Shown one piece after another: positions 55,187-63,809 of a DNA stretch of 64,000 nucleotides. The notes below the pieces were generated by a model. That model did no database searches. It saw nothing but the letters and a program-made list of their open reading frames with translations, and had not been told where the DNA came from. Position numbers and translations under genes: made by a program. Origin of the DNA: Rhizobiales bacterium 32-66-11 (GTDB lineage: Bacteria > Pseudomonadota > Alphaproteobacteria > Rhizobiales > Xanthobacteraceae); the NCBI GenBank assembly GCA_002304505.1, contig NCEH01000005.1, positions 1 through 64,000 of the forward strand, given 5' to 3'. The first letter of the stretch is position 1. Every line of letters starts with the position of its first letter.

Positions 55187-55334
55187 GGCTGACCTCCATT
55201 CCCTAGTGAGAGGCGGATCCGGCGTTATTGACGCTCACCGGTATTGCCTTGAGGGAATGATCATCCGCGATGGCGCGATCCGCAACCCCGCATGATGGCG
55301 CGTGCGGATGTTTGACTGGTATTTCAGCCGGGCC

Positions 55335-56019
55335 TCAGCGCGGGGGGTGTGAAGGCACCGCCGCGCGGGGAATGGGATCGAACAGCGGAAACAGCAGCAG
55401 GCCCGCGAAGAAGCCGCCCATATGCGCCTGCCAGGCCACTTCCGCCCCTTCCGTGCCGGGCAGCGTGATGGCGGCGCCGAACAGGAAGTTCACCAGGCGC
55501 GCCGCGCACCGGCCGGCCAAGCGCGCCGCCGGGCGAAAATGCAAAGCGCACCGCTGCCGCCATGGCTCCGGAGACCATCGCCGAGGCACCGATCATGGGC
55601 ACCATGGCGTCCGGATAGGAGACAAGATGCGCAAGCGCGCCGGCCGCCGCCGTGACCACCATGAAGGCCAGGAAGCGCGGCGTGCCGAAACGTCGCGCCA
55701 CGGGGGTCGCGAACGCCAGCATCCAGATGAGATTGACGCCGAGGTGCACCAGATTGGCGTGCAGGAAGGCATAGCTCACGAAGGTCCAGATATCCGCCCC
55801 GAGGCCGCCAGGCAGCGCGAACGCGGCGTCGTAGCGCGCCGGAATGAAGGCGAAATAGGCGAGCAGCATGACGTTGGAGTGCTCGTCCAGCAGGAATTCG
55901 CGCGCGAACGCGATCGCCGCCATGACCAGGGCCAGCAGCGCCACGATGCCTGGAATATTGAACACCGGCTCGCGGGGCGGCGCGCGGCGTGGATCGCTGA
56001 GGTCGAGCACGTCCCGCAC
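55335..56019 (-). pseudogene. Rhomboid-family intramembrane protease, frame-disrupted
   Basis: The upstream frame encodes the first membrane segments with FVSYAFLHANLVHLGVNLIWMLAF and the serine motif MIGASAMVSGAM. After GGALGRPVRGA it loses the fold. The remaining part continues in another frame as LVNFLFGAAITLPG and AWQAHMGGFFAGLLLFPLF, holding the catalytic His helix. The switch lies at about 55495-55525, and the loop joining the halves is shorter than in full-length relatives, so a small deletion is likely. Start uncertain (GTG at 56019 or 56010). Either a pseudogene or an assembly error. Confidence 0.68.
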
Positions 56020-56196
56020 ATAAGCGGGCGCGCGGTTCGCAGCAAGGAAAAAGCGCGTGTGGGGCGGCGGCCATGGCGCCGCGGCCTTCCCCTGGCCAAG
56101 GTCGTTAACGCCCGTTAAGGTTAATGAAAGGTTGACGGCGCGAATGCGGCGAACCTCAGGCATTATGAAGTTGTTAACCCCTCGCGATAGCGTGCC

Positions 56197-56835
56197 ATGC
56201 CGTTTCACATCGCTCGAAAGCTTCTACTTGCCGTCCTGCTTGTTGCGGGTGCCGGAAGCGCCGTGGCCGGTGACCGGCGCTATGCGAGCCTGTCTCCGGT
56301 TCTCGTGCCGCACCTCCAGGCCGTCGGGGGCACCTCCGCGCCCATCGGCTATGTGCGCTTCTGTGCAGATAACAAGGGGGACTGCGTCGCCGAGGGCGAT
56401 CTCATCCCGCAAGTCCCGCTCGATGCGGCCCATCTCTCCACGCTCGATCAGGTAAACCGCAGCTTCAACACCTCCATCGCCCCCGTGACCGACATGGATC
56501 ATTATGGCGAGGTGGAGCGCTGGGCCTATCCCGACGACGGCAAGGGCGATTGCGAAGATTACGTCCTGGCCAAGCGCCGCGCGCTGATCAACCTCGGCTG
56601 GCCGGCCTCGGTGCTGCTCATCACCGTGGTGCGCGACAAGGAAGGCGACGGCCACGCCGTGCTGACCGTCGTCACCGACCGTGGCGACGTGATCCTCGAC
56701 AATCAGGAAAACGAAATCCTGCCCTGGCAGGACACCGGCTATCGCTATGTGAAGCGCCAGTCGCAGGGCGATCCCACGTTGTGGGTTTCGCTGGGCGACA
56801 CGCGCTCTCCCCCGGTGGTGGGCGGCGGGCGCTGA
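56197..56835 (+). CDS. Transglutaminase-like cysteine peptidase (BTLCP family), exported
   Basis: A 212-residue protein with signal peptide residues 1-25 (LLLAVLLVAGAGSAVAG). GDCEDYVLAKR carries the catalytic Cys, GHAVLTVVTDRGDVILDN the His and Asp. The family is typical of alphaproteobacteria; some members (LapG-like) cleave surface adhesins under c-di-GMP control. Without a LapD gene nearby that role stays open. Confidence 0.9.
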   Translation: MPFHIARKLLLAVLLVAGAGSAVAGDRRYASLSPVLVPHLQAVGGTSAPIGYVRFCADNKGDCVAEGDLIPQVPLDAAHLSTLDQVNRSFNTSIAPVTDMDHYGEVERWAYPDDGKGDCEDYVLAKRRALINLGWPASVLLITVVRDKEGDGHAVLTVVTDRGDVILDNQENEILPWQDTGYRYVKRQSQGDPTLWVSLGDTRSPPVVGGGR

Positions 56836-56865
56836 GCCGCCCCCTCCCCTTGCTGACGCCTTGCC

Positions 56866-57396
56866 TCAGTCGATCCGCTTGAGACCTGTGGCGAAGCGCT
56901 TCCAATTGGCCTGATAGCGCTGCGCCGCCCCCTTGAGGGCGGCGATCGCGCCTTCATCCAATTCGCGCACCACCCGCGCCGGCGCCCCGACGATGAGGGA
57001 ATTATCGGGAAATTCCTTGCCCTCGGTCACCAACGCATTGCTGCCGACCAGCGAATTGCGCCCGATCCGCGCGCCGTTCAGCACGGTTGCGCCCATGCCG
57101 ATGAGGCTGTCGTCGCCGACCGTGCAGCCGTGCAGGATCGCCATGTGGCCGACCGTGACGCCGGCGCCGAGATGCAGCGGAAAGCCGGGATCGGTATGAA
57201 GCACGCAGTTTTCCTGGATGTTCGTGCCGGGGCCGATGAAGATCGGCTCGTTATCGCCCCGCAGCACCGCGCCGAACCAGACGCTCGCATCCTCCGAGAC
57301 GATCACGCGGCCGATCAGCGTGGCGTCGGGCGCGATCCAATAGCGGCCCGCGGGCGGCACGTCCGGGCCGACCCCGTCCAGGGAATAAAGCGGCAT
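56866..57396 (-). CDS. Gamma-class carbonic anhydrase-like hexapeptide protein (PaaY/YrdA-like)
   Basis: A 176-residue left-handed beta-helix protein. VWFGAVLRGDNEPIFIG, the His of LHTDPGFPLHLG and the two in VGHMAILHGC give the three metal-binding histidines. ATG at 57396 follows GGGGAGATTGGGACCC. It may hydrate CO2 or act on a thioester as PaaY does; sequence does not decide. Confidence 0.9.
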   Translation of the reverse strand: MPLYSLDGVGPDVPPAGRYWIAPDATLIGRVIVSEDASVWFGAVLRGDNEPIFIGPGTNIQENCVLHTDPGFPLHLGAGVTVGHMAILHGCTVGDDSLIGMGATVLNGARIGRNSLVGSNALVTEGKEFPDNSLIVGAPARVVRELDEGAIAALKGAAQRYQANWKRFATGLKRID

Positions 57397-57515
57397 GGGT
57401 CCCAATCTCCCCGCGCCCTTCCTCCGGCGCGTTCCGCCCCCTGCCTAGCGCGCCTCGGCTTCCGGGGCTAGGCCGCGCGGGTGCCTGCCCCTGGCACGGC
57501 GGCAGACACGGAGGA

Positions 57516-58148
57516 TCAGGCGGCGCGGCCCGGCAGATCGGGGCAATCCGCCGCAGCCAGCTTGCGGCCGCCATCGCAGGGACCGGGCGATGCGCCAGCC
57601 TCCTGCGTGCCGCCGGCGGCGCCTTTCTCGGCGGTCTCCAGCGGCGCGGTCTCGTGCGCGACCGCTCCGGGATCGCCCCCGCCGACCTGGCCCTCGCCCT
57701 TTTCCCGCGCGCGGTCGGCCAGAAGCGCATATTCCAGCCGCAGCTTGTCGAGCGTCGCCTCGTCCAGGTCCTCCAGATCCAGCAGCGCGTTGCGCGGCCC
57801 CTCGGTGCGCGCGATCAGTTCGTCGAGCTTGATCTGAAGCGCGGCGGTATCGCGGTTCTGGCTGTTCTGGATCAGGAACACCATCAGGAAGGTGACGATG
57901 GTGGTGGAAGTGTTGATGATCAGCTGCCAGGTATCATTGTAGCCGAACAGCGGCCCGGTCGCGCCCCAGGCGAGGATGATGCCGACCGCGCACACGAACG
58001 TCGCGGGCTTGCCGGCATAGCGTGACACTTCCTGCGCCAGACGCGTGAAGAACGGGCGCGGGGCGCGGCCGCCTCCCGTCTGCCGCGCGTCGCGTTCGTG
58101 CGAAGGCTGGGCCGGAGCCGAAGAGGCCGGGGAAGATAAGGCGGGCAT
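57516..58148 (-). CDS. Low-affinity iron permease family protein
   Basis: A 210-residue membrane protein (pfam04120). After a 45-residue tail, FTRLAQEVSRYAGKPATFV begins the core; NDTWQLIINTSTTIVTFLMV and FLIQNSQNRDTAALQIKLDE are family signatures. Only two or three membrane helices are evident. Iron transport is inferred from a yeast relative and is doubtful for bacteria. ATG 58148 follows AGGAAACCC. Acidic/Gly-rich C-terminal tail. Confidence 0.85.
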   Translation of the reverse strand: MPALSSPASSAPAQPSHERDARQTGGGRAPRPFFTRLAQEVSRYAGKPATFVCAVGIILAWGATGPLFGYNDTWQLIINTSTTIVTFLMVFLIQNSQNRDTAALQIKLDELIARTEGPRNALLDLEDLDEATLDKLRLEYALLADRAREKGEGQVGGGDPGAVAHETAPLETAEKGAAGGTQEAGASPGPCDGGRKLAAADCPDLPGRAA

Positions 58149-58270
58149 GGCTGGGTTTCCTGTTCCAGGATGGAACGTGCCGCCGTGCTCGAGGTTCCTC
58201 ACCATGAGCGGTGCAATGGGGGCGCAATCGACGTTCCCCGCCCCGCCGAACGCACGCGAAAGGCCCAACC

Positions 58271-58693
58271 ATGTCCGTCGCCATGATCCTGCTGCCCCTG
58301 TTCGTAGAAGTGGGCCTCACCTTCCTGCTGCTGTTCGCGCTGCTGCCGGTGCGTATGCGCGCCCTCTCCAGCGGCGAAGTCTCCCGGGCCGCAGCCGCCG
58401 AGGATACGAGCGCCTATCCCGCCGGCGCGCAGCGCTTCGCCAACGCCTTTTCCAACCAGTTCGAGCTGCCGGTGTTGTTCTATGTGATCACCGTGCTGGC
58501 CCTGTTCACGCGCAAGGCGGACATCGTGTTCGTGGTGCTCGCCTGGGTGTTCGTGATCTCCCGCATCGTCCATGCCTTTGTCTTCACCACCTCGAACCCG
58601 CTGTCCGCCCGCTTTTCCGCTTATGCGGTGGGCGCCATCGCGCTCGCCATCATGTGGGTGCTGTTCGCGCTCTCCATCCTCCTCAATGTGTGA
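58271..58693 (+). CDS. MAPEG-family membrane protein
   Basis: A 140-residue protein with four membrane segments. RFANAFSNQFELPVLFYVIT is the family signature with the Arg and Glu of the glutathione or lipid site; SRIVHAFVFTTSN follows. Bacterial members are of unclear function. ATG 58271 gives the first helix. Next gene 72 bases on. Confidence 0.87.
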   Translation: MSVAMILLPLFVEVGLTFLLLFALLPVRMRALSSGEVSRAAAAEDTSAYPAGAQRFANAFSNQFELPVLFYVITVLALFTRKADIVFVVLAWVFVISRIVHAFVFTTSNPLSARFSAYAVGAIALAIMWVLFALSILLNV

Positions 58694-58765
58694 GGCGCGG
58701 GTGATTGACAGGACCGCCGCGCCAGCCGAGGAGTGCGGCTCACGCATTTCCTGGATTGCCTTGCG

Positions 58766-59425
58766 ATGGAAGACCCGTCCCGCCATGTCCGCGCCGTTGG
58801 CGATCTCGAAATCCTGTTCGTCATGGCGACGCAGATGGAATACGGGCCCCATCTGCGCGCGCGCATTGATCCCCTGATCACCGGCGTCGGGCCGGTGGAG
58901 GCGGCGATGACGACCACCCATGCCCTCGCCCACCTCGCCGCCGCCGACGCTTTGCCTGACCTGGTGTTCACGCTCGGCTCGGCGGGCGCCCGCGCGCTGG
59001 AGCATGCCGGCATATATCAGGTGTCGCACCTCGCCTATCGCGACATGGACGCGTCCCCGCTCGGTTTCGAGAAAGGGCGCACGCCGTTTCTCGACCTGCC
59101 GGCCCTGGTGGAAATTCCCCACCAGATTCCCGGAATCGCGGCAGCTTCGCTCTCCACCGGCGGCGCGATCATTTCCGGTGCGGCCTATGATGCCATTTCC
59201 TGCGACATGGTGGACATGGAGACCTTCGCAGTCCTGCGCGCCGCGCAGCGCTTCGCGGTTCCGCTGGTCGGCCTGCGCGGCATCAGCGACGGGCGCTCCG
59301 AATTGTCCCGCTATGAAGACTGGACGGAATATCTGCACGTGATCGATGAGCGGCTCGCCGCCGCGCTCGATCATTTCGAGGCCCAGGTGAAAGCCGGCGC
59401 CTTCCCCCTCGCCCCAAGGACCTGA
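58766..59425 (+). CDS. mtnN: 5'-methylthioadenosine/S-adenosylhomocysteine nucleosidase
   Basis: A 219-residue phosphorylase-fold enzyme that cleaves adenine from MTA and SAH. FVMATQMEYGPHL holds the catalytic Glu region, ITGVGPVEAAM the base site, MVDMETFAVLRAAQ the ribose-binding Met-Glu, and GISDGRSELSRYEDW the catalytic Asp. ATG 58766 chosen; GTG 58733 is an alternative. It abuts the rsmB-like gene (five bases). Confidence 0.88.
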   Translation: MEDPSRHVRAVGDLEILFVMATQMEYGPHLRARIDPLITGVGPVEAAMTTTHALAHLAAADALPDLVFTLGSAGARALEHAGIYQVSHLAYRDMDASPLGFEKGRTPFLDLPALVEIPHQIPGIAAASLSTGGAIISGAAYDAISCDMVDMETFAVLRAAQRFAVPLVGLRGISDGRSELSRYEDWTEYLHVIDERLAAALDHFEAQVKAGAFPLAPRT

Positions 59426-59430
59426 TTGAA

Positions 59431-60729
59431 TTGATCCCCTCAGCCCGCCTGTCCGCCGCCATCGAGGTGCTCGGCGATATCGCCACAAAGCGCCGTCCCG
59501 CCGGTGACAGCCTCAAGGAATGGGGCCTCGCCCACCGGTTCGCCGGCTCGGGCGATCGCGCCGCCATTTCCGGCCTCGTGTTCGACACCTTGCGCCGGCG
59601 CGCCTCCGCCGCGCACGTGATGGGCGCGGACACGCCGCGCGCCCTTGTGCTCGGCACGCTCGCGGTGATGCGCGGGCTCGATCTCGACGCCATTTCGCGC
59701 CTGTGCGACGGCGCCCGCTTCGCGCCCGCGCCGCTGAGCGCAGAGGAAACCGCCCGCCTCGCCAACCCGAGCCTTGAGGGCGCCGCCCCCTGGGTGAAAG
59801 GCGATTATGCCCAATGGCTCGATCCCTATCTGAACGTGGTGTTCGGCGAAGACAGGGTCGAGGAAGGCCGCGCGCTCGCCTCCCGCGCCCCGCTGGACCT
59901 GCGGGTGAACACGCTGAAATCCACGGCGGACGCCGCGCTCGCCGAACTCTCCCATCTGTCGCCCCAGCCGGGCCAATGGTCGCCGCTGTCGCTGCGCATC
60001 ATTCTCGACGCCGAGGGCAAGGCCCCGCCCCTCACATCCGAGGGCGCGTTCGTGAAGGGTGAAGTGGAGGTGCAGGACGAGGGATCGCAGATCGCCGCCA
60101 TCCTCGCGAGCCCCCTGCCCGGTTCGCAGGTGCTGGATCTGTGCGCCGGCGCCGGCGGCAAGACGCTCGAATTCGCCGCCCTGATGGACAATAAGGGCCA
60201 GCTCTACGCCCATGATTCCGACATCCGCCGCCTGAAGCCGATCCACGAGCGGCTTGCGCGCGCCGGGGTGCGCAATGTGCAGATCCGCGCGCCGCGCGGG
60301 GATGCCGACGTGCTCGCCGACCTCGCCGGACAGATGGACCTGGTCCTTGTCGATGCACCCTGCACCGGTACGGGCACCTGGCGCCGCAACCCTGACGCGA
60401 AATGGCGCATGCGCCCCGGCGCACTGGCCGAACGCACCGCCGAGCAGGCCAAAATTCTCGAAGCTGCCACGCGCTATGTGAAAAGCGGCGGCCGCCTTGC
60501 CTATGTCACCTGCTCGCTGCTGGATGTGGAAAACGGCGCCCAGATCCGCGCCCTGCTGGAGAAGCACCCCGACTTTTCCGTGGTTCCGCCGATGGAAGCC
60601 GTGCTGGCGCTGGGCGCCCCCGGCCTCGCCTTGCGCACCGCCGCCCTGGAAAGCCCCGAAGGCCTTCTGCTGACGCCGCGGCGGACGGGGACGGATGGGT
60701 TTTTTGTGAGCGTGCTGCAGCGGGGGTGA
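59431..60729 (+). CDS. rRNA (cytosine-C5)-methyltransferase, RsmB/NOL1-NOP2-Sun family
   Basis: A 432-residue enzyme. The N-terminal NusB-like helical part is followed by the SAM domain from about residue 215: VLDLCAGAGGKTLEFAAL (SAM), DAPCTGTGTWRRNPD (motif IV Cys) and YVTCSLLDVENGAQI (motif VI catalytic Cys). Start TTG at 59431, ten bases after AAGGA. Most likely methylates 16S rRNA; RsmB (C967) is the usual name, but paralogues exist. Confidence 0.88.
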   Translation: MIPSARLSAAIEVLGDIATKRRPAGDSLKEWGLAHRFAGSGDRAAISGLVFDTLRRRASAAHVMGADTPRALVLGTLAVMRGLDLDAISRLCDGARFAPAPLSAEETARLANPSLEGAAPWVKGDYAQWLDPYLNVVFGEDRVEEGRALASRAPLDLRVNTLKSTADAALAELSHLSPQPGQWSPLSLRIILDAEGKAPPLTSEGAFVKGEVEVQDEGSQIAAILASPLPGSQVLDLCAGAGGKTLEFAALMDNKGQLYAHDSDIRRLKPIHERLARAGVRNVQIRAPRGDADVLADLAGQMDLVLVDAPCTGTGTWRRNPDAKWRMRPGALAERTAEQAKILEAATRYVKSGGRLAYVTCSLLDVENGAQIRALLEKHPDFSVVPPMEAVLALGAPGLALRTAALESPEGLLLTPRRTGTDGFFVSVLQRG

Positions 60730-60878
60730 GGCTGCAATTTCTAATTGCAGTTTCCGTTACAGAAGCTAGCCTCCTCCCGGCAAGCCGGGGGGCGAGGATA
60801 TGGATCAGGTCGAGCGCTGGAAACTCACTGTCAGCCTCGCTGATATGGGGATTAAGTCGCTCATAGCGGTGCTGGAAT

Positions 60879-61547
60879 GTGATTAAGGGAACAATAGAAA
60901 TTGCTTCAGCAAATCGCGACAGATTAACCGGCAATCAATTAATGAATATAGGTATATTTGCTCCATTATCCTGCGGAATTGATAAAAATTTGAATGAAAA
61001 ATCAACAACAATTCATCATAAAACAGAAAAAACGATAAATGATACAAAATTAATAGGTTATCACAATACAATTATTAACGAGAGTCAAAAAATACAGCAC
61101 TCCGAAGATGCAAAAATTAAGAATCTTGAAAATCTCTTGAGAATACTCCTACCAGATGAGAAAATAGATATAGGGGCAGGGGTTCCTTCGACAGACCCCA
61201 ACAAAATGCCATCAATACCTCCAGTTGTTTCATCCAAGCAAGCTAACCCACAATGGGTCGCCGTTGGATTCTCAGGCACGTCGGATTTCAATTTCACGGC
61301 ATCTGACGGAACCCCTCTAACCGGACCATCGGAAGACTGGAAATTTATCAAAGCGCGCTGGTCGGTTAATGTGCGGCCGAGCGCCGCCGGCTGGGGCGCC
61401 ACCCTCGCCACTCTGCGATCGGGCCAATGCTTCAAGGTCGCCGCAACGCAATCCCTTCCTGCAGGCACTTTGACCCAGATCTGGGCATCGGGCGCACCGG
61501 CGCCCTGCCCTAGCACGGAACCTTCCCCTCCCCCGGAGCGTCCTTAG
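60879..61547 (+). CDS. AT-rich orphan ORF, unknown function
   Basis: A 222-residue frame starting at GTG 60879 (or ATG 60942). The part over 60880-61330 is strikingly AT-rich, with many Ile, Asn, Lys and Thr codons unlike all neighbours. The last 70 residues (from RWSVNVRPSAAGW) use the usual GC-rich codons. No signal peptide or domain recognised; the second half has beta-type spacing and a Pro/Ser tail. It looks like a recently acquired piece fused to local sequence, or a chimera. Confidence 0.5.
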   Translation: MIKGTIEIASANRDRLTGNQLMNIGIFAPLSCGIDKNLNEKSTTIHHKTEKTINDTKLIGYHNTIINESQKIQHSEDAKIKNLENLLRILLPDEKIDIGAGVPSTDPNKMPSIPPVVSSKQANPQWVAVGFSGTSDFNFTASDGTPLTGPSEDWKFIKARWSVNVRPSAAGWGATLATLRSGQCFKVAATQSLPAGTLTQIWASGAPAPCPSTEPSPPPERP

Positions 61548-61592
61548 CGCAGCGGTTGCGCTCGCGCGCCGATCGGACCCCGGGAGATTGCT

Positions 61593-61814
61593 ATGTTCGT
61601 CATCCGCCTGCTTGTCCTGCTCGTCGTCGCCGTCGGCGGCTATTGGGCCTATTATGTCTTCGGCGCATCCTCGCCCTATGACCAGATCGGCGTCGCCATC
61701 AATTCCCATCTGCCGGAAGAAGCCCGCGCCTATGGCTGCACCGAGCTGAAGAAGCGCCATACAGCCGCCACCGCCGCCCCCGAGGGCTGCGAAGGCCATT
61801 GGACGTCGATCTAA
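61593..61814 (+). CDS. Small single-pass membrane or exported protein
   Basis: A 73-residue protein with a strong membrane segment (residues about 4-24, VIRLLVLLVVAVGGYWAYYVF) and a short outside part with two cysteines (YGCTELKKRH and PEGCEGHW) that could form a disulphide. ATG 61593 follows GGGAGATTGCT. Conserved-looking but not recognised. Confidence 0.65.
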   Translation: MFVIRLLVLLVVAVGGYWAYYVFGASSPYDQIGVAINSHLPEEARAYGCTELKKRHTAATAAPEGCEGHWTSI

Positions 61815-61952
61815 GGCGGGCACGCGCGCGGCCCTGCGTCCATGGCATGTGTGGGCCGCCCACCGCGGGGCCGCGCGCGCTTTGGCAATTCGCGACTTTG
61901 CCGTTAAAGGAGGGCGCAATCCTCGCCACTCCCGCCGGAAAGCCGCGCCGCC

Positions 61953-63515
61953 ATGCAAGACACCGTCCTCATCATCGATTTCGGCAGCCAGGTGACCCAG
62001 CTCATTGCACGGCGCGTGCGCGAGGAAGGCGTCTATTCCGAGGTGGTGCCGTTCCAGAAGGCGGAAGAGGCGCTGAAGCGGCTCAATCCCAAGGCCGTCA
62101 TCCTCTCCGGCGGTCCCGCCTCGGTGATCGAGGGCGAAAGCCCCCGCGCGCCGCAGCAGGTGTTTGAAGCCGGCATTCCCGTGCTCGGCATCTGCTATGG
62201 CGAACAGGCCATGGCGGCCCAGCTCGGCGGCACCGTCGAGGGCGGCCACCACCGCGAGTTCGGCCGCGCCGAGGTCGAGGTCAAGAAGCCCAGCGCCCTG
62301 TTCGAAGGGGTCTGGCAGGAAGCGCAGCGCTATCTGGTGTGGATGAGCCACGGCGACCGCGTGACCGCCCTGCCTGAGGGGTTCGAGGTGATCGCCACCT
62401 CCGACAACGCCCCCTTCGCCGCCATCGCGGACGAAAGCCGGCGCTTCTACGCCGTGCAATTCCACCCCGAGGTGGTGCACACGCCCGACGGCGCGAAACT
62501 GCTGCGCAATTTCGTGCGCCGCATCGCCGGCCTCTCCGGCGACTGGACCATGGGCGCCTTCCGCGACAGCGCCATCGCCAAGATCCGCGCCCAGGTGGGC
62601 GACAAGCGCGTGCTCTGCGGCCTCTCCGGCGGGGTGGATTCAGCGGTCGCCGCCGTGCTGATCCATGAGGCCATCGGCGACCAGCTCACCTGCGTGTTCG
62701 TGGACCATGGCCTGATGCGCCAGGGCGAGGCCGAGCAGGTGGTCTCGCTGTTCCGCAACACCTTCAACATTCCCCTTGTGCATGTGGATGTCGCCGACCT
62801 GTTCCTGCGGGAGCTCGCGGGCGTCACCGACCCCGAGACCAAGCGCAAGACCATCGGCAAGCTGTTCATCGATGTATTCGACGCCGAAGCGAAGGCGATC
62901 GCCTCCGACGGCAAGGGCGCGCCGGATTTCCTTGCCCAGGGCACGCTTTATCCCGACGTGATCGAAAGCGTGTCCTTCACCGGTGGGCCTTCGGTGACCA
63001 TCAAGAGCCACCACAATGTGGGCGGCCTGCCCGAGCGCATGAACATGAAGCTGGTGGAGCCGCTGCGCGATCTGTTCAAGGACGAAGTGCGCGTGCTCGG
63101 CCGTGAACTCGGCTTGCCCGAGAGCTTCGTCGGCCGCCACCCCTTCCCGGGGCCCGGCCTTGCCATCCGCTGCCCCGGCGAGATCACGCCAGAGAAGCTG
63201 GAGATCCTGCGCAAGGCCGATGCCATCTATCTGGAGGAAATCCGCGCCGCCGGCCTGTACGACGTAATCTGGCAGGCCTTCGCCGTGCTGCTGCCGGTGC
63301 GCACGGTGGGCGTGATGGGCGATGGCCGCACCTATGACCACGTGCTCGCCCTGCGCGCAGTGACCTCGGTGGACGGCATGACCGCGGATTTCTACCCCTT
63401 CGACATGAATTTCCTCGGCCGCGCCGCGACCCGCATCATCAACGAAGTAAAAGGCATCAACCGGGTGGTCTATGACGTGACGAGCAAGCCCCCGGGGACC
63501 ATCGAGTGGGAATGA
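61953..63515 (+). CDS. guaA: GMP synthase (glutamine-hydrolysing)
   Basis: A 520-residue enzyme making GMP from XMP, ATP and glutamine. GATase part: [10 protein letters not shown] (nucleophile Cys), QFHPEV (His, Glu). ATP-PPase part: [15 protein letters not shown] (PP-loop), and dimerisation domain [17 protein letters not shown]. It ends in the standard GTIEWE, so it is intact. The 3' end of guaA is a known integration site for genomic islands; a decayed integrase lies about 300 bases downstream. Confidence 0.97.
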   Translation: MQDTVLIIDFGSQVTQLIARRVREEGVYSEVVPFQKAEEALKRLNPKAVILSGGPASVIEGESPRAPQQVFEAGIPVLGICYGEQAMAAQLGGTVEGGHHREFGRAEVEVKKPSALFEGVWQEAQRYLVWMSHGDRVTALPEGFEVIATSDNAPFAAIADESRRFYAVQFHPEVVHTPDGAKLLRNFVRRIAGLSGDWTMGAFRDSAIAKIRAQVGDKRVLCGLSGGVDSAVAAVLIHEAIGDQLTCVFVDHGLMRQGEAEQVVSLFRNTFNIPLVHVDVADLFLRELAGVTDPETKRKTIGKLFIDVFDAEAKAIASDGKGAPDFLAQGTLYPDVIESVSFTGGPSVTIKSHHNVGGLPERMNMKLVEPLRDLFKDEVRVLGRELGLPESFVGRHPFPGPGLAIRCPGEITPEKLEILRKADAIYLEEIRAAGLYDVIWQAFAVLLPVRTVGVMGDGRTYDHVLALRAVTSVDGMTADFYPFDMNFLGRAATRIINEVKGINRVVYDVTSKPPGTIEWE

Positions 63516-63590
63516 TTCAGGCCCATCCGAACGCCGCCGAATTTACGCTGTGATACGACCTAAAGCACTGTAAATAAAAATAAATTACTC

Positions 63591-63622
63591 CTATGCCTAT
63601 CGACATCTATCGATGGGCATAG
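63591..63622. repeat. Inverted repeat downstream of guaA
   Basis: CTATGCCTATCGA (63591-63603) and TCGATGGGCATAG (63610-63622) pair with one G-T wobble across a six-base loop. The surrounding sequence is AT-rich. It may end guaA transcription or be part of the mobile-element end. Confidence 0.55.
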
Positions 63623-63679
63623 ATCGCGTTCGGCGGCCTCGCTGACGGGCCTCGCCCCCATTGATCAACCGGAAAAACG

Positions 63680-63722
63680 AAAGTACCGTCAGGAGCAATG
63701 AGGCTCATGACGGTACTTTTTT
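63680..63722 (+). terminator. Strong hairpin with T run
   Basis: AAAGTACCGTCA (63680-63691) and TGACGGTACTTT (63708-63719) pair perfectly, an inner GAGC/GCTC stem lengthens the hairpin, and TTTTTT (63717-63722) follows. This is a classic intrinsic terminator shape. The arm is also repeated at 63780-63792. Confidence 0.65.
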
Positions 63723-63779
63723 CGATATAAGGCGCTGAAGTATAAGCGTTTTCTACGCCATCGGCCTCCAAAAACCGCG

Positions 63780-63792
63780 TGACGGTACTTTT
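63780..63792. repeat. Third copy of the hairpin arm, before the integrase relic
   Basis: TGACGGTACTTTT recurs here, in direct orientation to 63708-63720, 17 bases before the integrase ATG. Repeats next to integrase genes often are integrase arm-binding sites. Confidence 0.5.
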
Positions 63793-63809
63793 CCGCGAGG
63801 AGACCCGAA

